This document shows, one piece after another, positions 42,948-52,106 of a DNA stretch of 64,000 bases (position 1 is its first letter; every line of letters begins with the position of its first letter). The position numbers were made by a program, and so were the translations under genes. The stretch covers positions 12,729 to 76,728 of the forward strand of contig JAEXTV010000001.1 of NCBI GenBank assembly GCA_023406895.1. The letters run 5' to 3'. Origin of the DNA: Bacillota bacterium. Its GTDB lineage: Bacteria; Bacillota; Clostridia; Christensenellales; SZUA-584. A model generated the notes under the pieces. It did not search any database. It saw only the letters and a program-made list of their open reading frames with translations, and was not told the origin of the DNA.

Positions 42948-43916
42948 CTAAAAGCCCCCACTGAGTGCACACATATATAAATTTGCACTGGCAAACAGAA
43001 GATTTGCATGGCCAGTGTTTTTTGCTAAGCCTTTGTATCGCGCCCTACGCCATTTGAATATATCTTTTACGATATGAAAGACATATTCCACCTTCCATCG
43101 AACGCTGGACTTTCGTCTCTCAAACTGTTTTTCCATTTGATAGCTCAATCCATTTCCATAATGGCGATTAAACGTCCCCATTTGCCGATTGATTCGATAG
43201 TCTCGTTCTATCCCATCTTTCACATAGTTCTCCATCTTTAAATAGCCCGCATCGCCATATACGACAGTATCGTCTGTCCGGAGCAATTCGGGAGCAACCT
43301 TTATCTCTGCCAGATTTGCAGCTGTGACGCTGAGATGGTGTACATAGCCCGTTCCCGCATCAGCTCCTATATGTGCACGCATCCCAAAGAACCACTTAGT
43401 GTTTTTTCTAACAGAGTGCATGTCGGGATCCAACTTCTTTTCAGCATTCTTCCGAGAGGAAGATGCCTCTATGATTGTCGCATCGACGATTGTTCCGCCA
43501 TGCATCATTTTGCCTTGAGATGACAGTCTGTCTCTAATATCAGAGAAGAGTTTTTGTTGTAAGCCGTTATCATTAAGCAGCTTGCGAAATTTACAGAGGG
43601 TCGTTGCATCCGGCGTTTGCTCGCCATCATTAAAGTTTATCCCTAGAAACTGCTTCATTGCATAGCTGTCATATATTGCATCCTCGATGCCTTCGTCCGA
43701 AAGGCTAAACCATGTTTGAAGCAAAAGCATCCTAAGCATGCGCTCGATATCTTGCGGCTTTCGGCCTATTTTACCTTCGGGATAATATGGCTTTATAATC
43801 TCTACCCAATTGCTCCACGGAACCACTGAGTTCATCTTATTTAAAAATTCTTCTCGCTTGGTTATTTTTCGTCTCTGAGAATACTCCAAATCCGTAAAAC
43901 TACTTTGCTTGTGCAT
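42948..43916 (-). CDS. IS5 family transposase
   Basis: 322 residues and apparently intact. DUF772-type N-terminus (RMLRMLLLQTWFSLSDEGIE, DAIYDSYAMKQFLG, TPDATTLCKFRKLL) and a DDE catalytic core: Asp in GGTIVDATIIEASSS, Asp in DTVVYGDAGYLK and Glu in KVEYVFHIVKDIF. A GTG at 43925 is in frame, but ATG 43916 is correctly spaced from GAGGTGA. It opposes all neighbouring genes and sits between pstS and pstC. No frameshift is seen, so recent activity is possible. Confidence 0.93.
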   Translation of the reverse strand: MHKQSSFTDLEYSQRRKITKREEFLNKMNSVVPWSNWVEIIKPYYPEGKIGRKPQDIERMLRMLLLQTWFSLSDEGIEDAIYDSYAMKQFLGINFNDGEQTPDATTLCKFRKLLNDNGLQQKLFSDIRDRLSSQGKMMHGGTIVDATIIEASSSRKNAEKKLDPDMHSVRKNTKWFFGMRAHIGADAGTGYVHHLSVTAANLAEIKVAPELLRTDDTVVYGDAGYLKMENYVKDGIERDYRINRQMGTFNRHYGNGLSYQMEKQFERRKSSVRWKVEYVFHIVKDIFKWRRARYKGLAKNTGHANLLFASANLYMCALSGGF

Positions 43917-44105
43917 ACTCTTCACCTCGTTTGCATTTTATCATATTTTGGAGATGAATTAATCATCGTTTACTCAAGGAGAAACCTTAAGAAATACTTA
44001 AAACGGATATCACCTCCTTTAGACTTTCGGTCAGCTCAGTCCACCTAAGGGTAATTCTATTGCAGACCCCATTTTGTCTCATATCAAAGGGGGCCTTCCT
44101 TTCAC

Positions 44106-44133
44106 TTTACGAGAACTTAACAAACGTTTAACA
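44106..44133 (+). promoter_or_regulatory. PhoP box array upstream of pstC
   Basis: TTTACG 44106, TTAACA 44117 and TTAACA 44128 begin exactly 11 bases apart. They start nine bases beyond the proposed IS end. A possible -10 (TAAAAT, 44165-44170) is 31 bases after the last repeat, two helical turns further than in pstS. Confidence 0.7.
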
Positions 44134-44209
44134 TGCCCGTGCCGCAGCGCGAATACGGCGGAAGTAAAATAGGTATAGAGTCACAGTTTTATATAACAAG
44201 GTGGAAAGA

Positions 44210-45088
44210 ATGAAGAAACAAAAAATAAGGCTGGGTGAAAAGACCATTGAGAAAGTGATGCTCATATGTGCATTCACCTCCGTGGCTGCCGTTCTGGTCA
44301 TCACCTACGTGATTTTTGCCGAGGGCATCCCGCTTTTTAAACATGTTGGCGTGGGGGATTTTCTAACCGGAGCCGATTGGGACCCGGACGCCAAAATTCC
44401 GCAATACGGCATTCTGCCTATGATTACGGGCTCTGTCTATACAACCGCCATTGCGTTGGTTTTGGGAATCCCGATCGGGCTGGGCTGCGCGATCTTTCTC
44501 GCTGAAATTGCGCCCCGTAAGGTGTCGGCGGTTTTGCGCAAAATCATCGAGATACTCGCGGGTATCCCGTCCATTGTCTATGGATTCTTCGGCTTGGTGG
44601 TCATCGTGCCGTTTGTGCGAGGTTTCAGACTCGGGCCGGGCCAAAGCGTGCTTGCGGCCGGGTTGATACTCGCCATTATGATACTGCCGACGATCATCAC
44701 GATTGCCGAAGTCTCAATGCGGGCGGTGCCCAAAGCCTATAAGGACGGGTCCCTGGCGCTCGGCGCGTCTCAATGGCAAACCATCAGGAAAGTGAGCCTG
44801 CCGACGGCCCGGTCGGGCATCATTGCCGGCATCGTGCTGGGTATAGGCCGTGCCATGGGTGAAACGATGGCGGTTATTCTCGTGGCGGGGAATACGCCGA
44901 TTATTCCCGAATCGATTTTTCAGCCGGTACGAACGATGACGGTCAACGTTGTTCTGGATATGTCATACGCTGTGGTCGGATCAGATCATTACCGTGCGCT
45001 CTTTGCCACAGCGATTGCGTTGTTCATCTTCACCATGATCATCAACGCGGCTGTGATGCTGCTCAGCAGAAAGAGGGTGACTGCATGA
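44210..45088 (+). CDS. pstC: Phosphate ABC transporter permease PstC
   Basis: 292 residues with six membrane segments. The permease coupling motif is EVSMRAVPKAYKDGSLALGASQWQTI, followed by GIGRAMGETMAVILVAGNTP. The segment IPSIVYGFFGLVVIVPF is typical of PstC. RBS AAGGTGG fits ATG 44210; the in-frame GTG at 44201 overlaps that site. It forms the phosphate channel with PstA and overlaps pstA by four bases. Confidence 0.96.
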   Translation: MKKQKIRLGEKTIEKVMLICAFTSVAAVLVITYVIFAEGIPLFKHVGVGDFLTGADWDPDAKIPQYGILPMITGSVYTTAIALVLGIPIGLGCAIFLAEIAPRKVSAVLRKIIEILAGIPSIVYGFFGLVVIVPFVRGFRLGPGQSVLAAGLILAIMILPTIITIAEVSMRAVPKAYKDGSLALGASQWQTIRKVSLPTARSGIIAGIVLGIGRAMGETMAVILVAGNTPIIPESIFQPVRTMTVNVVLDMSYAVVGSDHYRALFATAIALFIFTMIINAAVMLLSRKRVTA

Positions 45089-45966
45089 ATCAGGAAAAGT
45101 GGCTCACGAAAGAGATGGTTCTCGCCAACAGAGCCAAACAGAAAAGACGCCAGAATTTTATCTATTCGCTGCTGTATTTGGCTTCGTTTGCGGCGGTTGC
45201 GGTGCTCTTTCTGATTATCGGCTATATATTCGTCAACGGGCTTAAGGAAATTTCATGGGAGTTCCTCACGGGACCGGTGAAAGACGCGGGACGGGAAGGC
45301 GGTATTTTCCCTGTGATCATCAACACGCTGTATTTTGTGGGGCTGGGCTTGCTTTTTGCGGCACCGCTTTCGATACTCGCGGCTCTATATATGACCGAGT
45401 ATTCACGGCAAGGCCCGCTGATTAAAGTCATACGCTTCTTTACGACGAATCTCGCAGGCATCCCGTCAATCATATTCGGCTTGTTCGGGTTCATGGTGTT
45501 CAACAAATTCTTCGGTTGGGGGTATTCGCTGCTCAGCGGTGCGGCAACGGTCGCCGTTGTGATACTCCCGACGCTGATCCGGACTTCCGAGGAAGCGATT
45601 ATGACCGTGCCGGCGGGTTATAAAGAAGGCTCATTGGCCTTGGGCGCAACCAAGTGGCAGACGATGAGAAAAGTCGTGATACCGGCGGCGTCGCCCGGAA
45701 TCATTAACGGGATTATCCTTGGCATGGGCCGCATATTCGGTGAAACAGCCGCGCTGATGTACACACTGGGGATGGGGACCGAGCTTGTTAAAAATTTGTT
45801 TGGATCCGGCCGGTCGCTCGCACTTCATCTCTATGCCATGATTAAAGAAGTCTCAGCGGCCAAGGGCTACGGGACGGCTGTTCTGCTGGTGATGATTGTG
45901 CTGATACTGAATCTGATCGCCGGGATATTTGACCGCCGCATCAATCGATATAAGGAGAATCTCTGA
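45085..45966 (+). CDS. pstA: Phosphate ABC transporter permease PstA
   Basis: 293 residues, six membrane segments. FLTGPVKDAGREGGIFPVI, AGIPSIIFGLFGFMVF, the coupling loop EEAIMTVPAGYKEGSLALGA and GMGRIFGETAALMYTLGMG are PstA features. It overlaps pstC (ATGA) and pstB (TGATG), showing coupled translation of the transporter subunits. Confidence 0.96.
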   Translation: MNQEKWLTKEMVLANRAKQKRRQNFIYSLLYLASFAAVAVLFLIIGYIFVNGLKEISWEFLTGPVKDAGREGGIFPVIINTLYFVGLGLLFAAPLSILAALYMTEYSRQGPLIKVIRFFTTNLAGIPSIIFGLFGFMVFNKFFGWGYSLLSGAATVAVVILPTLIRTSEEAIMTVPAGYKEGSLALGATKWQTMRKVVIPAASPGIINGIILGMGRIFGETAALMYTLGMGTELVKNLFGSGRSLALHLYAMIKEVSAAKGYGTAVLLVMIVLILNLIAGIFDRRINRYKENL

Positions 45967-46760
45967 TGAATATAGCAGTGAAGGAACAAGAGACGGTAAC
46001 GACCGGACACATAAAGGTGAAGGTGAACGCTTTAAACCTTTACTATGGCAGCTTTCAAGCCCTTAAGCATATCAATATGGATATCTGCGAAAACGAGGTG
46101 ACGGCGCTGATCGGCCCTTCGGGTTGCGGCAAATCCACATTCTTAAAATGCATCAACAGAATGAATGATTTGGTTCACGGATGCCGTGTGGAAGGCGACA
46201 TTATAGTCGACGGAACGGATATATATAAGGATGGGGTCGATATCGCCTACCTGCGCAAGGAAGTCGGCATGGTTTTTCAAAAGCCCAACCCGTTTGAACT
46301 GACGATATACGATAACATCGCCTATGGCCCGAGAATTCATGGTCTGAGGGACAAAAAGAAGCTGGACCTCATTGTGGAGCGCAGCTTGGCGCACGCGGCC
46401 CTCTGGGACGAAGTGAAAGACAGGCTGCACCAGTCTGCCATGGGGCTTTCAGGCGGCCAGCAGCAAAGGCTTTGTATTGCGCGCGTGCTCGCGGTGGAGC
46501 CGTCCGTCGTACTGATGGATGAGCCGACAAGTGCGCTTGACCCGATTTCCACGGGAAAGATTGAGGAGCTGATCGGCGAGCTCAAAAAGGAGTACACCAT
46601 CATCATCGTGACGCACAACATGCAGCAGGCAGCGCGCGTCTCGGACAAAACGGCGTTTTTTCTGCTCGGCGATATGGTGGAGATGGGCGAGACGCGCCAG
46701 ATTTTTCAGCTTCCGCGAGACAAACGGACAGAAGACTACATTACGGGCCGGTTCGGCTGA
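45966..46760 (+). CDS. pstB: Phosphate ABC transporter ATP-binding protein
   Basis: 264 residues. Walker A GPSGCGKST, Q-loop MVFQKPNPFELTIYDN, ABC signature LSGGQQQRLCIARVLA, Walker B VVLMDEPTSALDPIST and the H-loop VTHNMQQAARVSD. LTIYDNIAYGPR and the RCRVEG-type region (HGCRVEGDIIVDG) are PstB-specific. It drives phosphate import at the cytoplasmic face. It overlaps pstA by one base. Confidence 0.98.
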   Translation: MNIAVKEQETVTTGHIKVKVNALNLYYGSFQALKHINMDICENEVTALIGPSGCGKSTFLKCINRMNDLVHGCRVEGDIIVDGTDIYKDGVDIAYLRKEVGMVFQKPNPFELTIYDNIAYGPRIHGLRDKKKLDLIVERSLAHAALWDEVKDRLHQSAMGLSGGQQQRLCIARVLAVEPSVVLMDEPTSALDPISTGKIEELIGELKKEYTIIIVTHNMQQAARVSDKTAFFLLGDMVEMGETRQIFQLPRDKRTEDYITGRFG

Positions 46761-46779
46761 ATAAATAAGGAGGATAGCC

Positions 46780-47436
46780 ATGAAAACACGTGTTGAATAT
46801 GACCATCAGCTCGAAGCCTTGAAGCATGAGATCATTCGGATGGGGTCGCTCGTTGAGCAGCTGCTGGCTTCGTCGATGAAGGCGCTCGTGGAGCGTGACT
46901 ATGAGAGAGCCCAGAAGATTATGGACAGCGACGACGAGATCGACGACCTTCAGCTCGACATAGAGGAACAATGCATCACGCTGATTGCGACGCAGCAGCC
47001 GCTCGCCGGCGATCTGCGTGTGATATTTGCCTCGATCAAAATGGGCACGGATTTGGAGCGCATTGCGGATTATGGTGTGGGCATTGCGAAAACGGCCATT
47101 CGGCTCAAAGACGAGGAATACATCAAGCCGCTTATCGATCTGCCGCGTATGACGGATATCGCGTGCGACATGCTAATGTCGAGCGTGCGCGCGTTTGCAG
47201 CCGGCGACAGCGAGCTCGCCATAGAAACGGCCAAACGCGATAGTCAGCTCGATTCGCTGTTTAAGCAGATTTACCGTGAGTTGTTGACATTTGTGATGGA
47301 AAATTCGAAGCACATCAATCAGATGATGGCGTTTGTGCTGATTGCGCGGTATCTTGAACGCGTGGGCGACCACATCACAAACATCTGCGAATCCATCGTG
47401 TATAACGCAACGGGAAAACGGCTTGATCTGGATTGA
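46780..47436 (+). CDS. phoU: Phosphate uptake regulator PhoU
   Basis: 218 residues forming two three-helix bundles. The metal-binding E/DxxxD pattern is seen in SIKMGTDLERIADYGVGIA and VLIARYLERVGDHITNICE. PhoU links Pst transport state to the PhoR/PhoP two-component system and restrains uptake. RBS TAAGGAGG, 19 bases after pstB. No phoPR genes lie in the window. Confidence 0.97.
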   Translation: MKTRVEYDHQLEALKHEIIRMGSLVEQLLASSMKALVERDYERAQKIMDSDDEIDDLQLDIEEQCITLIATQQPLAGDLRVIFASIKMGTDLERIADYGVGIAKTAIRLKDEEYIKPLIDLPRMTDIACDMLMSSVRAFAAGDSELAIETAKRDSQLDSLFKQIYRELLTFVMENSKHINQMMAFVLIARYLERVGDHITNICESIVYNATGKRLDLD

Positions 47437-47521
47437 TTTGATAAAGTATTTTTTTCCGCATCGATAATTTTCCCGCCCTGTACGCATGCTAACACAAAAG
47501 GCTTGCAGACAGGGTGTATTT

Positions 47522-48100
47522 ATGAGCATTTCTTTGGTGATCATGTTGGGTTTGCCGATTCTGTATCTAACCGGCAGCCTGCGCAAAAGCACGGACGCTG
47601 CCGGAATCAACGGGGCTTGTTTTGTGCTTTATTTTATTATCAGCGCGCTGTTGTCCGTCTTTCCGCCGGTCATCATTGGCGGAAATATCGGCATTATCAT
47701 TCCGGGCGCGTTTATGTGCTTAGCGCCTGTCGTCTATCTGATTATCCGGCGGGATTTTACTTTTCGTTTCTATATAGCCGCCATGGTGACAGTGCTCATA
47801 TCCGTCACTGCTTCGTTTGTATCCATATCGTACACCATCTCGTTCTTCAGCGCCCTGCTCGTCTTTTCGGTATCACTCGTGTCCTTGATCTTTTTAAAAA
47901 ACAGGGCGTCTCTGTTCGCGCCCGTACTGATCGGAATATACAGTGTGTCTGCCGATATTATGTCGCTGCTGACAGAGGCTGTTCGGACGGTTTATGCTTT
48001 TGATGTTCTTGACATTGCGTCTATCAGTTTTGTTATCTGTCTTGCCGTGTCGTATCTCTTGTCCCGCCCGTGGCATAAAACCCCTGCCGTACAAACCTGA
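47522..48100 (+). CDS. Uncharacterised six-helix membrane protein
   Basis: 192 residues, almost wholly hydrophobic with about six membrane segments. The stretch PVIIGGNIGIIIPGAFMCL is reminiscent of DUF1614 proteins, which carry a conserved asparagine-glycine motif followed by an IP pair, but the match is by eye and weak. A frame opens at 47486; ATG 47522 with ACAGGGTG upstream removes a poorly membrane-like leader. It follows phoU after 85 bases containing a T-run without a clear stem, so cotranscription with pst is possible. Function unknown. Confidence 0.65.
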   Translation: MSISLVIMLGLPILYLTGSLRKSTDAAGINGACFVLYFIISALLSVFPPVIIGGNIGIIIPGAFMCLAPVVYLIIRRDFTFRFYIAAMVTVLISVTASFVSISYTISFFSALLVFSVSLVSLIFLKNRASLFAPVLIGIYSVSADIMSLLTEAVRTVYAFDVLDIASISFVICLAVSYLLSRPWHKTPAVQT

Positions 48101-48187
48101 CAATGTGCCGCAGGCTGCAACAAAGGCTGGCGTAAGGCAATAAAATAGTATATAATAGCCCGAACAAAACTGAAAGGGCCATTTGCT

Positions 48188-49471
48188 TTGTTTGAAGTAG
48201 AAAGCGTCAGGAACGGCAGCGCGGCGCAGCGCGGCGGCATACTGCCGGGTGACAGGATCGTATCCGTCAACGGAGAGCCGCTTCTTGATTATATCGACTA
48301 TATCTATTTTTGCGCACAGCGCCGGCTGAAAATACGCATCGAGCGCCAAGGGGCTTTAAAGACATTGCTGGTTCTTAACAGCGATGAAGATGACCTCGGA
48401 GTCACGTTTACCGAACCGCTGCTCGGCAAGAAGCGCGTTTGCGGCAACAAATGCGTGTTTTGTTTTGTTCATCAGTTGCCTAAGGGAATGCGCAAAAGCT
48501 TGTACGTGAAAGACGAAGACTGGCGCTATTCGCTCATTATGGGCAATTACGTCACTCTATCCACAATCTCAGACGACGAAGTGAAACGCATTATTAAGCG
48601 CAAGGCGTCTCCGCTTTATATCTCCGTTCATACCGTGGACGAGGCGCAGCGACGGCTCATGCTGGGCAATGAGAATGCCGTACCCATTCGCCCGCTGCTC
48701 AAAAAGCTCGCGTCACACGGAATTCGTTTTCATGCGCAGGCGGTGATATGCCCGGGGTTCAACGACGCCGAACGACTTGAAGATACCATCCGCTTTTTAA
48801 TAAGGCTGTATCCGGCTGCGGCATCACTGGCCGTGGTGCCGGTGGGGCTCACCGGGCACCGCGAAAGGCTCACGCCGATTGAGCCCGTCTCTCAAGGTAT
48901 GGCGCGAGAGACCATCAAAACGGTTGAAAAATGGCAGAAAGAATGTTTAAATAGTATCGGTACGCGGTTTGTGTTTGCGTCGGATGAATTTTATATCCGC
49001 GCGGGGCTTCCGCTGCCGCCCGCAGAAGACTACGAAACATTTGATCAGATAGAAAACGGCGTAGGCTTGGTGGCGACGCTGCTAAGCGAAGCCGATGAAG
49101 CGCTGGAAAGCTGCAAGGGCGAAGGTGCCGATGTGAGCCTTGCGACCGGCGAAGACGCATATCCTTTTATTGAAAGCATAGCCAAAAGAGCGGCGGAGCG
49201 GTCAGGCGCGCGTGTGCGCGTGTATGCCGCGAAAAATCTGACGTTCGGCGGTGCCGTGACAGTGGCCGGGCTGCTGGCCGGGCGTGATTTTGTTGACGCG
49301 CTAAAAGGTAAGGATTTAGGGAGCAAGCTGCTGATACCCGCGGCGGCGCTGCGTGACGACAACGTATTTTTAGACGATATGACGCTTGGCGAGTTGTCGC
49401 AGACGCTGGGTGTTCGGGTGGAGCCTGTTTGCGACGGTTATCAGCTTGTCTCGCAGATTTGCGGAATATAA
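48188..49471 (+). CDS. DUF512 family radical SAM-like PDZ protein
   Basis: 427 residues. An N-terminal PDZ-like domain (GSAAQRGGILPGDRIVSVNG, 9-60) precedes a CxxxCxxC motif (C85, C89, C92 in CGNKCVFCFVHQLPKGM), characteristic of radical SAM enzymes, and the C-terminal DUF512 domain (about 210-425). The family is conserved in Clostridia and often adjoins der (EngA), as here with a 15-base gap. Its reaction is not known. TTG start with AAAGGG upstream; a TATAAT at 48151-48156 could be its -10. Confidence 0.88.
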   Translation: MFEVESVRNGSAAQRGGILPGDRIVSVNGEPLLDYIDYIYFCAQRRLKIRIERQGALKTLLVLNSDEDDLGVTFTEPLLGKKRVCGNKCVFCFVHQLPKGMRKSLYVKDEDWRYSLIMGNYVTLSTISDDEVKRIIKRKASPLYISVHTVDEAQRRLMLGNENAVPIRPLLKKLASHGIRFHAQAVICPGFNDAERLEDTIRFLIRLYPAAASLAVVPVGLTGHRERLTPIEPVSQGMARETIKTVEKWQKECLNSIGTRFVFASDEFYIRAGLPLPPAEDYETFDQIENGVGLVATLLSEADEALESCKGEGADVSLATGEDAYPFIESIAKRAAERSGARVRVYAAKNLTFGGAVTVAGLLAGRDFVDALKGKDLGSKLLIPAAALRDDNVFLDDMTLGELSQTLGVRVEPVCDGYQLVSQICGI

Positions 49472-49486
49472 GAAAGAGGACAAAGA

Positions 49487-50803
49487 ATGGCAAAGCCGTT
49501 TGTGGCCATCGTGGGGCGGCCCAATGTGGGCAAATCCACTTTTTTTAACAGAATAGCCGGACGGCGCATTTCCATCGTGGAAGATACGCCGGGCGTGACG
49601 CGCGACCGGATTTATGCGGACGCGGAGTGGCTTGGACGCGAGTTCACGCTGATTGATACGGGCGGTATCGACCCGGATGCCGAGGACGTGATATTAAAGC
49701 AGATGCGGCTGCAGGCCGAGCTGGCTGTGGATATTGCCGATGTGATATTGTTTTTTGTGGATGCGAAGCAGGGTGTGCTGCCCGCCGACCACGAGATTGC
49801 GGACATGCTGCGCCGCGCCAACAAGCCGATCATCACCGTGGTCAACAAAGCGGACAATAAGCAGGACGAGCAGAATGTGTTTGATTTCTATTCGCTCGGG
49901 ACCGACCAGCTGTTTGCGATATCATCGTCTCAGGGCCTTGGCCTTGGCGATCTGCTGGATGCGGTGATTGCGGATTTTGGCGAGGCAGCGGCCGAAGAAG
50001 AAGCCGAGACGGTGCATATTGCGATTGTGGGGCGGCCCAATGCCGGCAAATCGTCGCTGGTCAATGCTATCATCGGCGAAAAGCGCACCATCGTATCGGA
50101 GATAGCGGGAACCACGCGCGATGCGATTGACGTGCCGTTTAAGCGGGAGGGCATTGATTTTGTGCTGATCGATACGGCGGGCATACGCAAAAAGGCGCGC
50201 ATTGAGGACAAATCGATCGAACGGTACAGCGTGATACGCGCGTTTGCCGCGGTGCGGCGCGCCGATGCGGTTGTGATTATGATCGACGCGACGCAGGGGA
50301 TATCCGAGCAGGATGTAAAGATTGCGGGGTTCGTGCACGACGAGGGGAAACCCTGTGTGATTGCCGTGAATAAGTGGGACGCGGTGGATAAGGACACGCA
50401 TACGATCAACAAATATAATAAAGAAATTGAAACGGCGCTGAATTTCATGAGTTACGCGGAGAAGGTCTACATTTCTGCGCTCACGGGTCAGCGTTTGAAC
50501 CGCCTGTTCGACGCGCTGCTCAAGGCCAAAGAGAACAGCCTCCGCCGCATTTCTACCGGACTCCTAAACGAATGCATCAGCGAGGCCATCACCATGGTCG
50601 AGCCGCCGTCCGACAAGGGACGCAGACTGAAAATCTATTATGCAACGCAGGTAGCCACTGTACCGCCGTACTTTGTGATATTTGTCAACGATGGACGGCT
50701 CGTGCATTTCTCCTACATGCGCTACCTCGAGAACTATATCCGCAAGACATTTGATTTTTCAGGGACGCCCATTAAACTGGCAGCCCGGAATAAAAACGAT
50801 TAG
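49487..50803 (+). CDS. der: Ribosome-associated GTPase Der
   Basis: 438 residues with two tandem GTPase domains, unique to Der/EngA. Domain 1: GRPNVGKSTFFNRI, DTGG in IDTGGIDPD and NKAD; domain 2: GRPNAGKSSLVNAI, DTAGIRKKARI and NKWD. The C-terminal KH-like domain ends PIKLAARNKN. Der is essential for 50S subunit assembly. RBS AAGAGGAC. Confidence 0.98.
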   Translation: MAKPFVAIVGRPNVGKSTFFNRIAGRRISIVEDTPGVTRDRIYADAEWLGREFTLIDTGGIDPDAEDVILKQMRLQAELAVDIADVILFFVDAKQGVLPADHEIADMLRRANKPIITVVNKADNKQDEQNVFDFYSLGTDQLFAISSSQGLGLGDLLDAVIADFGEAAAEEEAETVHIAIVGRPNAGKSSLVNAIIGEKRTIVSEIAGTTRDAIDVPFKREGIDFVLIDTAGIRKKARIEDKSIERYSVIRAFAAVRRADAVVIMIDATQGISEQDVKIAGFVHDEGKPCVIAVNKWDAVDKDTHTINKYNKEIETALNFMSYAEKVYISALTGQRLNRLFDALLKAKENSLRRISTGLLNECISEAITMVEPPSDKGRRLKIYYATQVATVPPYFVIFVNDGRLVHFSYMRYLENYIRKTFDFSGTPIKLAARNKND

Positions 50804-50818
50804 GCGAGGGAGTCTTTT

Positions 50819-51436
50819 ATGGTCATTTGGTATGTGTTAGCCGCGGTGATAGGTTACTTAATCGGCTGTATTTCCTTTGGTTATTTGGCGGGCAAGATTT
50901 TTAAGGGTAAGGACATCCGAGAGGAAGGCAGCGGCAACGCGGGTACCGCGAACGCGATCCGTAACTACGGCTGGGCGATCGGCATGTTCACTTTTGTGGG
51001 CGATGTGGCCAAAGGCGTGGCGGCGGCATGGATCGGTTATCTGATTGTGCCCGACAGCGGCGGCATACTCGGTGTGGCTCAATTATCCGCAGGCGTGTGT
51101 ATCGGCGGACTTGCGGCCGTGATCGGCCATATCTGGCCTGTGTTTCTTAAATTCCGCGGCGGCAAAGGCGTTGCCACCAGTCTCGGTGTGCTCATCATGA
51201 TGATGCCTGTCCATTCGGCTGTTGTGCTGGGCGCATGCATCATTATTATCGCGATCACGCGGACGATGTCGATCGGCTCTCTCATCGGTACAGCGCTGAT
51301 GACGGCCTGTTCGTTCGTATTTTTCTTCGGAGATATCTGGAACAATGTGACGAGCGTGCTGCTGTTTATCCTCGTGTTTTATTCGCACCGTGCGAATATC
51401 AAACGGCTGGCAGAAGGCAAAGAGAACCAGCTATAA
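50819..51436 (+). CDS. plsY: Glycerol-3-phosphate acyltransferase PlsY
   Basis: 205 residues, five membrane segments. Three conserved loops: GSGNAGTANAIRNYG, FLKFRGGKGVATSLG and YSHRANIKRLAEGKENQL. It transfers the acyl group of PlsX-made acyl-phosphate to glycerol 3-phosphate. The der-plsY order is common in Clostridia. RBS GAGGGAG. The 131 bases before lspA contain no supportable gene. Confidence 0.97.
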   Translation: MVIWYVLAAVIGYLIGCISFGYLAGKIFKGKDIREEGSGNAGTANAIRNYGWAIGMFTFVGDVAKGVAAAWIGYLIVPDSGGILGVAQLSAGVCIGGLAAVIGHIWPVFLKFRGGKGVATSLGVLIMMMPVHSAVVLGACIIIIAITRTMSIGSLIGTALMTACSFVFFFGDIWNNVTSVLLFILVFYSHRANIKRLAEGKENQL

Positions 51437-51567
51437 AAATTGAAGGTATAACGACTTACCGCTTTTTGGGTTTGTGGTATTGATAATATTTGCGGGGCTG
51501 CAGGCCATCGCCAAAACGGCGACGGAAAAACACTGTTAAGCGTGCATCCCGGTTTTATGGAGGGCGA

Positions 51568-52104
51568 ATGCTTCAGATTATCATCATTGTTTTGTTGGTG
51601 GCGGCCGATCAGCTGACCAAGTTTCTGATTTGGGCTCCGCTGCCCGAAATAAACTACAGCGCGCCGGTGATACCGGGTGTGCTGAACTTTACGAAGATCG
51701 CAAATGGAGGCGCATCGTTTGGTATGCTGCAGGGTGCGCAGGTGTTTTTTATTGTGATGACGGTGGTTGTGCTCATTGCGGCGGGATACTTCATGATCCG
51801 TTACCGCGACAAGCAATCGCGTTTTTTCCGAGTGGTGATTGCGGTGGTGTTCGCGGGCGCGCTCGGGAATCTGATTGACAGGGTTGCCTTCGGGTATGTG
51901 CGCGACTTTATCGATATCCGCTTGTTCTCTTTTTGGAATTTCGTGTTCAACATTGCGGACACGGCGCTCGTGATCGGCGCGATACTGATATGTGTTTACC
52001 TGCTGTTTTTCCATAAGGACAAGAAAGAGCTGAAGGAAGCGGATGCGGAATCCGGCGGCCATGACGGCAAGCCGCATGCAGACAGCAGTGATAAGGGCGA
52101 ATAA
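51568..52104 (+). CDS. lspA: Lipoprotein signal peptidase
   Basis: 178 residues, four membrane segments. The catalytic aspartate regions are GALGNLIDRVAFGYVRDFID and FNIADTALVIGA; ADQLTKFLIW is the N-terminal family motif. It cleaves prolipoprotein signal peptides after lipid attachment, for example on PstS of this window. A frame opens at 51490, but ATG 51568 has ATGGAGGG upstream and gives the correct N-terminus. The hydrophilic tail (about 150-178, ending HADSSDKGE) is longer than usual. Confidence 0.96.
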   Translation: MLQIIIIVLLVAADQLTKFLIWAPLPEINYSAPVIPGVLNFTKIANGGASFGMLQGAQVFFIVMTVVVLIAAGYFMIRYRDKQSRFFRVVIAVVFAGALGNLIDRVAFGYVRDFIDIRLFSFWNFVFNIADTALVIGAILICVYLLFFHKDKKELKEADAESGGHDGKPHADSSDKGE

Positions 52105-52106
52105 TT

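Larger units (their letters stand above)
42881..44097 (-). mobile_element. IS5-family insertion sequence, boundaries approximate
   Basis: About 1.2 kb around one intact transposase gene. The proposed tips are AAAGCCCCC (42881-42889) and GGGGGCCTT (44089-44097), a short imperfect inverted repeat. A second AAAGCCCCC lies at 42951-42959 beside the transposase stop. No clear target duplication was found, so the ends are tentative. Confidence 0.5.
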
